Made by a program: the position numbers and the translations under genes
Assembly: GCF_020873875.1 (NCBI RefSeq)
Contig: NZ_JAHWGU010000010.1
Location: forward strand, 62,001-126,000
From: Actinoplanes sp. DH11
GTDB lineage: Bacteria > Actinomycetota > Actinomycetes > Mycobacteriales > Micromonosporaceae
Direction: 5' to 3'
Length of the DNA stretch: 64,000 nucleotides
Part shown: positions 1 to 8,045 of the stretch, piece by piece
How the letters are laid out: the number at the start of each line of letters is the position of its first letter
How positions within the stretch are numbered: position 1 is the first letter of the stretch
The notes under the pieces: generated by a model
Database searches by the model: none
What the model was told of the DNA's origin: nothing
Seen by the model: the letters and a program-made list of their open reading frames with translations, nothing else

Positions 1-2326
1 CCCCAGGGGTAGCCCCGTCGCCTTCCAGGGGTACATCGCGGACGCTTTCCGGGAACACATCGCGGTCGTCCTCAGGGGAGACATCGCGATCCGCCTCAAC
101 GGAGAGGTCGCGGTCCCCCTCAAGGGACACGTCGCGATCGCCCTCAAGGGACACGTCGCGGTCCCCCTCAAGGGAGACGTCGCGATCGCCCTCAAGGGAG
201 ACGCCTCCGAAGGAGACCTCCCGGGTGCCCTCAAGGGAGGACTCCCGGTCGCCTCCGAGGGACCCATCGAGGTAGACCTTCCGGTCGCCGCGCTCACGAG
301 GAACGCCCTGGTCCCCCTCAGGAGAGACATCCCGGCCGCTGTGCTGGAAGGCATCCGCGGCGTCTTCGAAGGAGTAGCCGTGGTCATCCTCCCGACGGCG
401 GTAGCGGTCCTCTCCGGAAGAAGACGTCTGATCGCTGCGCCACCCCGACTCGGGACCGCCCTCCAGCGAGGAGCCGGCCTCCGCCGCTGAGCCGGCCTCC
501 GCCGCTGAGCCGGCCTCCGCCGCTGAGCCGGCCTCCGCCGCTGAGCCGGCCTCCGCCGCTGAGCCGGCCTCCGCCGCTGAGCCGGCCTCCGTCGCTGAGC
601 CGCCCTCCGTCGCTGAGCCGGGGCCGGTCTCCGGCGAGTCGGCTCCGGCAGCGAACCACACCGACTGCGGGGTCGCCTCGGGCAACAGAGCGTCGCCTGC
701 CTCCGGCGAGACGGCGTGGTGGCTGTCCCACGCCGACGCGGCGTCCTCATCGGTCGAGGAGTCCGCGTCGGCCTGCGATGAAAGGTGGCTTCCGGCCTCC
801 GGCGACGAGTGACGGTCCGCCGACTGCGAGGGGTAGTCGTCGACATCGGGCGACGAGCGTCCGTCCGCCTCCGGCGAGGGATCAAAGTCGGACTCCGGCG
901 ACGGGCCGCGGCCGTTCTCCGAGGGCGACGGGGTGTCGTCGTCCGACGCCGGGTGAGCATCCGCCTCCGACGACTCGCCGGGCTCTGGCGACGAGTTCTG
1001 GCCCGGTGCGTCCGAGAGCGGAGGCACCGGGAAGGCCGGCGCATCTGGAGATGCGGCGGAAGTCAAGGAAGCGGGGGAGGAAGAACCAGACGCCGAGGAA
1101 TCGGAGGCCGGGGAATCGAAGGCCGAGGAATCAGAGGCCGAAGAACCGGACGCCGGGGAACCGGATGCTGAGGAATTGGAGGCCCGGTAATCAGACGCCG
1201 AAGGATGGGCGGCTGAGGAAGCAGACGCCGAGGAATCGGAGGCCTGGGAAGCAGAAGCCGGGGAGGCGGCGGGGGCCGGGGAAGTGGGGGTCTGGCCGGC
1301 GGCTGAGGCGATGACCGGGTCCTGCTCGGTGGTCTCGTCCACCGTGGCCGGCGCCGGCGACGGTTGCTGGCCGGCCAGGTCGCGGCGGGCGGCGACCAGG
1401 TCGGGGCGGGGGCTGGTGGTTTTGACGGGGGCCAGGCCGGAGACCACGGCTGAGGTGATTTCGGCGGCGTAGCGGCCGTCGGGGTCGTAGTCGGGGTCGA
1501 AGACGGTTACTTCGACGCCGAGGCAGTGGGGGGATTCGACCAGGCCGGCCAGGAGCAGTTCCAGCTCGGGGAAGGCGATGCCGCCCGGGTCGGGTGCGTC
1601 GACGGCCGGCATCACCGCCGGGTCCAGGACGTCGACGTCGATGTGCACCCAGTAGCCGGCGCAGTCGACCAGTTGGTCGCGTGCCCATTGGGCGCTGCGG
1701 GCGGCGCCCTCGGCGCGCAGGGCCGGGACGGGGCGGGTCACGATGCCGGCGGCTTGGAGGTCGAGGCGGTATTCGTCCTGGGCGCGGATGCCGAGGACGA
1801 CCACGTCGACGTCGCGGAAGTAGGGCCGGCGGCGTTCGATGGCGGCCAGGTCGGCCTGGCCGCGGCCGGTCACCAGGGCCAGGTCCTCGCCGGCGGCCGC
1901 GCCCACGTAGGAGGCGTTGCCGGGGTGCCGGAAGTCGGAGTGCCCGTCCACGAAGACGAGGCCGATCCGGCCGCCGACCGCTTCGCCGAGGCGGTGCATG
2001 GCCAGACCGGATCCGATCAGGATGGAGCAGTCCCCGCCGAGGACCACCGGGAACTCGCCGCCGTCGATGATGGCGCCGATCCGGTCGGCGAGTGCCCGGG
2101 AGTAGGCGGCGATCTCGGCGGCGTGGGCGACGCCGTCGCCGGGGCGCCAGTCGCCCGGGTCGTACCGTGGCGGGGTGAGGCAGCCGGCGTCGCGGGCGCC
2201 GAGCCGGGTCACCAGGCCGTGGTCGCGGAGGGCGCCGGGTGCCTTGGCGCAGCCCGGCACCGACGTCGCGGTCGGCGGGCGCAGGCCGAGATTGGACGGC
2301 GCGTCCAGAACGGCGATGCGGCGCAC
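1..2326 (-). CDS. Arginase/agmatinase-family protein with long disordered repeat tail (partial, runs off left edge)
   Basis: The frame opens at a GTG preceded by GGGGAGGG and has no stop down to position 2, giving at least 775 codons. Residues 1 to about 310 are a ureohydrolase domain: DGHSD at 127-131 and HIDVDVLDP match two of the three Mn-binding motifs. The first motif, normally GGDHS, reads GGDCS (Cys100), so one metal ligand is changed and the substrate (arginine, agmatine, formiminoglutamate or another guanidino compound) cannot be named. From about residue 330 the protein is low-complexity: a Ser/Ala/Asp-rich stretch, an acidic Ser/Pro stretch, eight SAAEAG-type hexapeptides, then DVSLEGDR-type octapeptides up to the edge. 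The tail is strongly acidic and surely disordered. It is in frame with the enzyme; a sequencing error that joins two genes is possible but nothing shows one. The C terminus is outside the window. Confidence 0.75.
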   Translation of the reverse strand, partial: MRRIAVLDAPSNLGLRPPTATSVPGCAKAPGALRDHGLVTRLGARDAGCLTPPRYDPGDWRPGDGVAHAAEIAAYSRALADRIGAIIDGGEFPVVLGGDCSILIGSGLAMHRLGEAVGGRIGLVFVDGHSDFRHPGNASYVGAAAGEDLALVTGRGQADLAAIERRRPYFRDVDVVVLGIRAQDEYRLDLQAAGIVTRPVPALRAEGAARSAQWARDQLVDCAGYWVHIDVDVLDPAVMPAVDAPDPGGIAFPELELLLAGLVESPHCLGVEVTVFDPDYDPDGRYAAEITSAVVSGLAPVKTTSPRPDLVAARRDLAGQQPSPAPATVDETTEQDPVIASAAGQTPTSPAPAASPASASQASDSSASASSAAHPSASDYRASNSSASGSPASGSSASDSSAFDSPASDSSASGSSSPASLTSAASPDAPAFPVPPLSDAPGQNSSPEPGESSEADAHPASDDDTPSPSENGRGPSPESDFDPSPEADGRSSPDVDDYPSQSADRHSSPEAGSHLSSQADADSSTDEDAASAWDSHHAVSPEAGDALLPEATPQSVWFAAGADSPETGPGSATEGGSATEAGSAAEAGSAAEAGSAAEAGSAAEAGSAAEAGSAAEAGSSLEGGPESGWRSDQTSSSGEDRYRRREDDHGYSFEDAADAFQHSGRDVSPEGDQGVPRERGDRKVYLDGSLGGDRESSLEGTREVSFGGVSLEGDRDVSLEGDRDVSLEGDRDVSLEGDRDLSVEADRDVSPEDDRDVFPESVRDVPLEGDGATPG
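23..214. repeat. 24-bp tandem repeat, about 8 copies, coding
   Basis: Degenerate 24-bp units with the core CTCAAGGGACACGTCGCG. The best copies are at 119-142, 143-166 and 167-190, and copies decay outward. On the minus strand each encodes an octapeptide close to Asp-Val-Ser-Leu-Glu-Gly-Asp-Arg, a mixed-charge repeat in the distal tail of the arginase-family protein. It may continue left of the window. Confidence 0.8.
471..614. repeat. 18-bp tandem repeat, 8 copies, coding
   Basis: Eight head-to-tail copies of GAGCCGGCCTCCGCCGCT; the first six are nearly identical and the last two carry one or two changes. On the minus strand each unit encodes a Ser-Ala-Ala-Glu-Ala-Gly hexapeptide in the tail of the arginase-family protein. 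The period is a multiple of three, so gain or loss of copies keeps the frame. Confidence 0.9.
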
Positions 2327-2358
2327 GACGCCCTCCCCTTCGTTTTGTGAGACGCGGC

Positions 2359-3300
2359 CTAGAAGAGCGCGCTGGCGAGCGCGCGCCGCGCACCGGCCAC
2401 CGCGGGGTCCTCAGGACCGGCCACGCTGAACAGCGACAGCAGGTGCTTGCGTACGGCCTCGCGCTCCTCACCGCTGGTGCGGCGCACCAGGCGGACCAGT
2501 CGCGCGTACGCCTGCTCGGCCTGCCCGCTCAGCACTTCGATGTCCGCGGCGAGGCGCTGGGCCTCGGCGTCGTCGGGGTCGGCCTCGGCTTTGGCGAGCA
2601 CCGCCGCCGGGTCGGCGCCGCTGATCCGGCGGTAGAGCTCGACCTGGGCGAGGCCGGCCTCGGCGGCCGCGTCGGCGGGCGACTCGGCCAGGATCTTGCG
2701 GTACGCCGCCTCGGCCGCGTCGAGGTCGCCGGTCATCAGGGCGTCGTCGGCCGCGTCCAGGCGCGGGTCTTCCGGGGTGGCCACGCTCACGCCGGCGGCT
2801 TTGAGGACGGCGTCGATGTACTGCCGGATCTGGGACTCGGGCAGCACACCCGTGAAGCCTTCGACCGGCTGGCCGCCGATGACCGCGGTCACCATCGGGA
2901 TGCCCTGCACCCGGAAGACCTGAGCGAGTCGCGGGTTGGCGTCCACATCGACCTTGCCGAGCAGCCAGACGCCGTCGTACTCCCCGGCGAGGCGCTCCAG
3001 CACCGGCGAGAGCTGCTTGCAGGGCTCGCACCAGTCGGCCCAGAAGTCGAGCAGGATCGGCGTCTGCAAGGACCGTTCCAGGACGGACTGGAAGTTGGCC
3101 TCGGTCACCTCGATGATGGTGTCCGGTGTGACGCCGGGGACCGCACCGGGCAGGCCGCCGGTGGGTGCACCGGCGGGCGCGCCGGTGGTGGGCGCGGGAG
3201 TGCTCGGCGCGGCCGGCTTGGCCGGCGCCGAGGGGCGCAGCGTGCTGAGATCGACCGCGCCGCGGGTGAAGATCGACGGAGTGGTCCGTGGGTCGCTCAT
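2359..3300 (-). CDS. Thioredoxin-like/TPR protein (YbbN/CnoX type)
   Basis: 313 residues. A Pro/Ala-rich N-terminal linker (1-60) leads into a thioredoxin fold (about 62-165) with the active-site motif WCEPC at 90-94 and the cis-Pro segment GIPMVTAV. The C-terminal half (about 175-310) is helical with TPR-like Ala-rich repeats. This arrangement is that of the YbbN/CnoX family, holdase co-chaperones that protect cytosolic proteins. Family members often lack the redox pair, but here both cysteines are present, so disulfide exchange is possible. The ATG start is the first in the frame. The gene lies 58 bp upstream of the arginase-family start on the same strand. Confidence 0.85.
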   Translation of the reverse strand: MSDPRTTPSIFTRGAVDLSTLRPSAPAKPAAPSTPAPTTGAPAGAPTGGLPGAVPGVTPDTIIEVTEANFQSVLERSLQTPILLDFWADWCEPCKQLSPVLERLAGEYDGVWLLGKVDVDANPRLAQVFRVQGIPMVTAVIGGQPVEGFTGVLPESQIRQYIDAVLKAAGVSVATPEDPRLDAADDALMTGDLDAAEAAYRKILAESPADAAAEAGLAQVELYRRISGADPAAVLAKAEADPDDAEAQRLAADIEVLSGQAEQAYARLVRLVRRTSGEEREAVRKHLLSLFSVAGPEDPAVAGARRALASALF

Positions 3301-3374
3301 GGTTGTTTAGTCTCGCACGCAGTCGCGCCTGTCCGCGCCGCCACCAGCCCGCCGATATCGGACGTCACAGGCGT

Positions 3375-5048
3375 TCAGAAGCGGGCGGGCTCTCGGTAGA
3401 TGCCCCACTCGTCCTTGAGGACACCACAGATCTCGCCCAGAGTGGCCTCGGCACGGGCCGCGTCGAGCATCGCGGGGATCATGTTCTCCCCCGTCCGGGC
3501 GACGGCCACGAGCTTTTCCAGGGCGGCCTTGACGCGTACGCCGTCGCGGTTGGTCTTGCGAACGCCCAGCTCACGCTTCTGTTCCACCTCGACCTCGTGG
3601 GAGACGCGCAGGATCTCCAGGTCCTTGGCGACGGTGCCGGTGTGCGCGTTGACGCCCACCACCCGTTTGGCGCCCTTCTCCAGCGCCTGCTGGTAGACGA
3701 ATGCGGCTTCGGCGATGTTGGCGGTGAACCAGCCGTCCTCGATGCCGCGCAGGATGCCCTGGGTGACGCTGCCGTCGTGGCCGAGCTCACGGATCCGGGC
3801 GAAGATCTCCTCCGCCTCGGCCTCGATGCGGTCGGTGAGCGCCTCCACGTACCACGAGCCGCCGAGCGGGTCGGCCACGTTGACGACGCCGGTCTCCTCC
3901 ATCAGCACCTGCTGGGTGCGCAGGGCGATCTCGGCGGACTCGTCGGTGGGCAGCGCGAGGGTTTCGTCGAGGGCGTTGGTGTGCAGCGAGTTGGTGCCGC
4001 CGAGGACGGCCGCGAGGGCTTCGACAGCGGTACGCACCACGTTGTTGACCGGCTGCTGGGCGGTGAGTGAGACACCGGCGGTCTGGGTGTGGAACTTCAG
4101 CCACAGCGCTTTCTCGCTTGTCGCGCCGTAGTCGTCGCGCAGGTGCCGGGCCCAGATCCGGCGGGCGGCCCGGAACTTGGCGATCTCCTCGAAGAAGTCG
4201 ACGTGGGCGTCGAAGAAGAAGCTCAGGCCGGGTGCGAACTGGTTCACGTCGAGGCCCCGGGACAGACCCAGTTCGACGTAGCCGAAGCCGTCGGCGAGCG
4301 TGTAGGCCAGTTCCTGCGCGGCGGTCGCCCCGGCCTCGCGGATGTGGTAACCGCTGACCGAGAGCGGCTTGTACTTCGGGATCTCGGCCGCGCAGTACTC
4401 CATCAGGTCGCCGATCAGGCGCAGGTGCGGTTCCGGCTCGAAGAGCCATTCCTTCTGCGCGATGTACTCCTTGAAGATGTCGGTCTGCAGCGTGCCGTCC
4501 AGGCGGGAGAGGTCGGCGCCCTGGCGTTCGGCGGCCACCAGGTACATGCAGAAGACCGGCACCGCCGGACCGGAGATGGTCATGCTGGTGGTGACGTCCT
4601 GGAGCGGGATGCCGTCGAAGAGCACGTCCATGTCGGCGGCCGAGTCGATCGCGACGCCGCAGTGGCCGACCTCGCCGAGCGCCTGCGGCTCGTCGGAGTC
4701 GCGGCCCATCAGGGTGGGCATGTCGAAGGCGACGCTGAGCCCGCCGCCACCGGCCGCGAGGATCATCTTGTAGCGCTCGTTCGTCTGCTTCGCGTTGCCG
4801 AACCCCGCGAACTGGCGGATGGTCCAGGTCCTGCCGCGATAGCCGGTGGGATAGAGACCCCTGGTGTACGGGAACTCGCCCGGCCACCCGATCCGCTCGA
4901 ACCCGGGCACGACAGCGCCCTCGGCCGGCCCGTAGACCGGGTCGACGGTCGAGCCGGAAAGCGTCGTGAAGTCGGCGTCACGTTTGCGGGCGGCGTCGTA
5001 GCGTCGTTGCCAGCGCTCCCGGCCGGCGGCGATCTCGGCAGCGTTCAT
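3375..5048 (-). CDS. icmA: Isobutyryl-CoA mutase large subunit (IcmA-like)
   Basis: 557 residues forming the substrate-binding TIM barrel of the methylmalonyl-CoA mutase family. There is no C-terminal cobalamin-binding domain (no DxHxxG), so a separate small subunit is needed; none is in the window. Substrate-reading positions are Phe80 (in TIRQFAGF) and Gln198 (in YIAQKEW). Phe/Gln at these places is the known signature of isobutyryl-CoA mutase, against Tyr/Arg in methylmalonyl-CoA mutase. The enzyme interconverts isobutyryl-CoA and n-butyryl-CoA by adenosylcobalamin radical chemistry, linking valine breakdown with butyrate and polyketide precursor supply. MeaB, the epimerase and the adenosyltransferase are nearby. 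A leaderless promoter with a palindromic operator lies directly upstream. Confidence 0.87.
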   Translation of the reverse strand: MNAAEIAAGRERWQRRYDAARKRDADFTTLSGSTVDPVYGPAEGAVVPGFERIGWPGEFPYTRGLYPTGYRGRTWTIRQFAGFGNAKQTNERYKMILAAGGGGLSVAFDMPTLMGRDSDEPQALGEVGHCGVAIDSAADMDVLFDGIPLQDVTTSMTISGPAVPVFCMYLVAAERQGADLSRLDGTLQTDIFKEYIAQKEWLFEPEPHLRLIGDLMEYCAAEIPKYKPLSVSGYHIREAGATAAQELAYTLADGFGYVELGLSRGLDVNQFAPGLSFFFDAHVDFFEEIAKFRAARRIWARHLRDDYGATSEKALWLKFHTQTAGVSLTAQQPVNNVVRTAVEALAAVLGGTNSLHTNALDETLALPTDESAEIALRTQQVLMEETGVVNVADPLGGSWYVEALTDRIEAEAEEIFARIRELGHDGSVTQGILRGIEDGWFTANIAEAAFVYQQALEKGAKRVVGVNAHTGTVAKDLEILRVSHEVEVEQKRELGVRKTNRDGVRVKAALEKLVAVARTGENMIPAMLDAARAEATLGEICGVLKDEWGIYREPARF

Positions 5049-5083
5049 CCCGTCATCCTAGTGCAGGACTGAACGTTCATTAA
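5049..5083 (-). promoter_or_regulatory. icmA promoter with palindromic operator, predicted leaderless
   Basis: Read on the minus strand: TTAATG (5078-5083), 17-bp spacer, TAGGAT (5055-5060), then six bases and the ATG. Transcription would begin at or next to the start codon, and no ribosome binding site is present. A perfect 10-bp palindrome TGAACGTTCA (5070-5079) overlaps the -35 box and spacer, where a bound repressor would block polymerase. TetR-type regulators of acyl-CoA genes often bind sites like this; the regulator is not in the window. Confidence 0.6.
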
Positions 5084-5099
5084 GGCCGCGAACCCTTTG

Positions 5100-6338
5100 T
5101 CATGTTCCGCCCGGACCGTCCTCGCGGGACGCCGCCTGCCGCCACTCGCCGACCCGGGGGACGCGGTGGTCCAGCAACCAGCCGTCCGGGTTACGCCGGC
5201 TCGACATCACCTTCGCCACCAGCGGGAACATCGCGTCCCGGACGACCGCCCCGATCGGCCCGGCGGTCTTGCCGCTGCCGTTGCGGCGCCCGTACGCCAC
5301 CACCCGCTCGACCCGCGCCCGGCGCAACCGCTCGTACTCCGCCAGCGCCGCCGGCACCTCGGCGCGCGCGGCCAGGCAGCGGCCGAGCGTGACCGCGTCC
5401 TCCATCGCCATCGATGCGCCCTGCTCCGAGGAGGGCGACACGGCGTGCGCGGCGTCGCCGATCAGCACCGCCCGCCCGGACCGCCAAACCGGCACCGACG
5501 GCAGGTCCTCGGTGTTCCACGGGCCGAGCACCTCGCCGGTCGCCCGGACGATCTCGGCAGCCGGCAGGTCGTCGCCGGCGAACAGGCCGATCAGGTGGGC
5601 CCGCCACGACTGCGGGGTGAAGTCGCCGGGACGCACCGGCTCCCGGCTCGGCGGGTTGGCGAACCACCACACCGTGCCGTCCGGCGCGACCGACCAGCCG
5701 AAGAAGCTCCGGCGCCCGAAGGCCATCCGGGTCACGCCCGGCGTCATGTCCAGGGCGGCCGCGACCGGCCGGCTGGTGAAGCCACCCGCGTTGAGCAACC
5801 CCAGGTAGGCCGGCCGGGGTCCACCCGGGTTCAGCCCGGCGCGGATCGCCGAGCGCAGGCCGTCGGCGCCGACGAGCAACTCCCCCTCGGCCGTGCCGCC
5901 GTCGTCGAAACTCACCGTCACCCCGGCCGGGGTCTCGGTGAAGCCGGTGGCGCGCCGCCCGTACCCGATCGGGATGCCGAGGGCCGAGGCCTCGGCGCGC
6001 AGGGCGGCGTAGAGGTCGGCGCGGCGGATCGTCGTGGTGGCGGTGCCGCCGGCGGCCGACCCGCCCAGCGCGAACTCGGCGAGCCGGCGGCCCCGGCCGT
6101 TGCTCAGCACCAGGGTGGGCGTGGCGAAACCGGCGGCGAGCACGCGCGCCGGGTCGAGGCCGAGGTCGCGCAGCGCGTTCAGGCCGTTGACCGCGACGGT
6201 CAGGAACGCGCCCTGCTCGGCGGCGCCGGGACGGCGGGATTCGTAAAGGTGCGGCTGCCGGCCCGCACGGTGCAGGGCGATGGCGGCGACGGCCCCTGCC
6301 ACGCCACCGCCGACGATTACTGCTCGTTCTTTGGTCAT
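5100..6338 (-). CDS. FAD-dependent monooxygenase (PHBH-type)
   Basis: 412 residues from the ATG at 6338, or up to 424 from an upstream TTG that would place the coding region over the operator repeats. Residues 5-25 hold the FAD-binding GGGVAG motif; LLVGADGLRSAIR is the central DG motif, and GDAAHAVSPSSEQGAS is the GD motif that contacts the flavin ribityl chain. This is the group A aromatic-hydroxylase fold, using NAD(P)H and O2 to hydroxylate small or polyketide-like substrates. The substrate is unknown. It is divergent from a PadR regulator, which probably controls it. The pair interrupts the mutase-meaB block and looks like an accessory insertion. Confidence 0.85.
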   Translation of the reverse strand: MTKERAVIVGGGVAGAVAAIALHRAGRQPHLYESRRPGAAEQGAFLTVAVNGLNALRDLGLDPARVLAAGFATPTLVLSNGRGRRLAEFALGGSAAGGTATTTIRRADLYAALRAEASALGIPIGYGRRATGFTETPAGVTVSFDDGGTAEGELLVGADGLRSAIRAGLNPGGPRPAYLGLLNAGGFTSRPVAAALDMTPGVTRMAFGRRSFFGWSVAPDGTVWWFANPPSREPVRPGDFTPQSWRAHLIGLFAGDDLPAAEIVRATGEVLGPWNTEDLPSVPVWRSGRAVLIGDAAHAVSPSSEQGASMAMEDAVTLGRCLAARAEVPAALAEYERLRRARVERVVAYGRRNGSGKTAGPIGAVVRDAMFPLVAKVMSSRRNPDGWLLDHRVPRVGEWRQAASREDGPGGT

Positions 6339-6391
6339 AGAATGACTATTGATGGAATGACTAACAACCGTCAAGGCCTATTCTGAACGCC
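6339..6391. promoter_or_regulatory. Divergent promoter region with 9-bp direct repeat (putative PadR operator)
   Basis: Between the monooxygenase and padR-type genes lie two exact copies of GAATGACTA, at 6340-6348 and 6355-6363, 15 bp apart (about one and a half helical turns). The segment is much more AT-rich than its surroundings. It is the natural binding site for the adjacent PadR protein. The usual PadR motif ATGT-N8-ACAT is not present, so assignment rests on position and repetition. Confidence 0.5.
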
Positions 6392-6985
6392 ATGAGGCGG
6401 TCCCCACTCGCGATGGTTCTGCTCGCCCTGCTGGTGGAGGCGCCGACGCACCCGTACCGGATGCAGCAGATGATCAAGGAGCGCGGGCAGGACCAGCTGG
6501 TCAACGTCGCGCAGCGCAACAGCGTCTACCAGACGCTGGAGCGCCTGGTCCGGGACGGACTGGTCCGGCCGGGCAGCACCAGCCGGGAACCCGGCCGGCC
6601 GGAACGAACCGTCTACGAGGTCACCGACGAGGGCGCGGCCACGCTGCGCCGATGGTTGCGGGAGATGCTTCCGGAGCCGGCGCGCGAGTTCCCGGAGTTC
6701 CCGGTGGCGCTCGCGTTCCTGGCGCTGCTCGAACCGGCGGAGGCCGGCGAGCTGCTGCGGCGGCGGCTCACGACCATTGCCGGCCGGGCCGCCGCGATCG
6801 AGGCGCAGGCTCCCCCCGGACTGCCGCGGCTCTTCCTGATCGAGGACGAGTTCCGGGCGGCGATGCTGCGCGCCGAGACGGAGTGGCTGCGCGGCCTCGT
6901 CGCCGACCTGGACGCGGGGCGGCTCACCTGGGACCGGGCCCTGATCGAGGAGACGCTGGCCCGGTTCGGCCGGACGGAGACCTGA
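6392..6985 (+). CDS. PadR-family transcriptional regulator
   Basis: 197 residues. The N-terminal 90 residues form the PadR winged helix: LLALLVEAPTHPYRM, then SVYQTLERLVRDGLV, then the wing GRPERTVYEVTDEG. The C-terminal half is helical, charged and of the Vir-like dimerisation type. PadR proteins repress neighbouring efflux or detoxification genes and release DNA when a phenolic or hydrophobic ligand binds. Here the target is probably the divergent flavin monooxygenase and itself, through the repeats at 6340-6363. Confidence 0.88.
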   Translation: MRRSPLAMVLLALLVEAPTHPYRMQQMIKERGQDQLVNVAQRNSVYQTLERLVRDGLVRPGSTSREPGRPERTVYEVTDEGAATLRRWLREMLPEPAREFPEFPVALAFLALLEPAEAGELLRRRLTTIAGRAAAIEAQAPPGLPRLFLIEDEFRAAMLRAETEWLRGLVADLDAGRLTWDRALIEETLARFGRTET

Positions 6986-7041
6986 CCGCCGCGCCCGGCG
7001 GCGCGGCGGCCGCTGCGGAAGGCCGCGCAGGAAGAACCCGG

Positions 7042-7095
7042 CCGGCGGGCCGTCAAAAACCGGCGGGCCGCCAGAAACCGGCGGGCCGTCAGGAG
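7042..7095. repeat. 18-bp tandem repeat, 3 copies, at the meaB 3' end
   Basis: Three adjacent 18-bp units beginning CCGGCGGGCCG (7042-7059, 7060-7077, 7078-7095). The third contains the meaB stop codon (7089-7091, minus strand), so the array appears to be copies of the meaB 3' end placed between two convergent genes. Confidence 0.8.
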
Positions 7096-8045
7096 ATGGC
7101 GGCGACCAGTTCGTCGGCCGCGGCGTACGGGTCGAGTTCGCCGGCCGCGACCCGGGCCGCCAGCTCACCCAGCGTCGGGCCCTGGCTCGGGTCGACCATC
7201 CGGGCCCGCAGCATGCCGAGCGCCAGCGCCGACACCTCGGCCGCCGCCCGCCGCTCGCGGCGGTCCTTGAGGGTCCCGCTGCTCTCCAGCCACTCCCGGT
7301 GCTTGCCGATCGCGGCGACCACGTCGTCCAGGCCCTCGCCCTTGACCGCGACCGCCCGGGTGACCTGCGGCCGCCACTCGCCGGCGGCGCGCTCACCGAG
7401 CGCGAGCATCCCCTGGATGTCGCGGTACGTCGCGTCGGCGCCCGGCCGGTCCGCCTTGTTGATCACGAAGACGTCGGCGATCTCCAGGACGCCGGCCTTC
7501 ACCGCCTGGATCGCGTCGCCCATGCCCGGGGCGAGCAGCACCAGCGTGGTGTCGGCGAGCGAGGCGATCTCCACCTCGGCCTGGCCGACGCCGACCGTCT
7601 CGACGAGCACCACGTCGCAGCCGGCGCCCTCCAGGACCCGGACCGCCTGCGGTGTCGCGGCCGACAGCCCGCCCAGCTGGCCGCGGCTGGACATGGACCG
7701 GATGTAGACGCCGCGGTCGGCGCTGTGGTCCTGCATCCGGATCCGGTCGCCGAGGATCGCCCCGCCGGTGAACGGGCTGGACGGGTCGACGGCGAGCACA
7801 CCGACCCGGGCGCCGGTCTCGCGCAGCGCCCGGACCAGCTCGTTCGTGGTGGTGGACTTGCCGACGCCGGGGGCGCCGGTCAGGCCGATCACCTGGGCCC
7901 GGCCGGCCCACGGCGCCATCGCGGCGGCCACCTGGGGCAGGGCCGGATCGCCGTTCTCCACCAGGCTGATCAGCCGGGCCACCGACCGCGGGTCACCCTC
8001 CCGCGCCTTGGCGACGAGGGAGGGCACATCGCGGGACCGGGTCAC
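7089..8045 (-). CDS. meaB: MeaB/ArgK-type GTPase, acyl-CoA mutase chaperone
   Basis: 318 residues of the G3E P-loop GTPase family. Walker A is GAPGVGKST (57-65); base recognition is by NKAD in [28 protein letters not shown] and ETVGVGQ are diagnostic for MeaB. MeaB gates loading of adenosylcobalamin into mutases such as IcmA or Mcm and protects them from inactivation, using GTP. The start overlaps the thiolase stop by 4 bp, so the two are translationally coupled. The older name ArgK (arginine transport kinase) is a misannotation for this family. Confidence 0.92.
   Translation of the reverse strand: MTRSRDVPSLVAKAREGDPRSVARLISLVENGDPALPQVAAAMAPWAGRAQVIGLTGAPGVGKSTTTNELVRALRETGARVGVLAVDPSSPFTGGAILGDRIRMQDHSADRGVYIRSMSSRGQLGGLSAATPQAVRVLEGAGCDVVLVETVGVGQAEVEIASLADTTLVLLAPGMGDAIQAVKAGVLEIADVFVINKADRPGADATYRDIQGMLALGERAAGEWRPQVTRAVAVKGEGLDDVVAAIGKHREWLESSGTLKDRRERRAAAEVSALALGMLRARMVDPSQGPTLGELAARVAAGELDPYAAADELVAAIS

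Noticed and set aside
471..614. Possible CRISPR array
   Set aside because: The 18-bp units are directly adjacent without spacers, and they code for a peptide repeat; no cas genes.
778..1314. Plus-strand frame with repeated GNRRPRNQR-type peptides
   Set aside because: Reverse reading of the Ser/Ala-rich tail of the arginase-family gene; the minus frame is continuous with a real enzyme domain.
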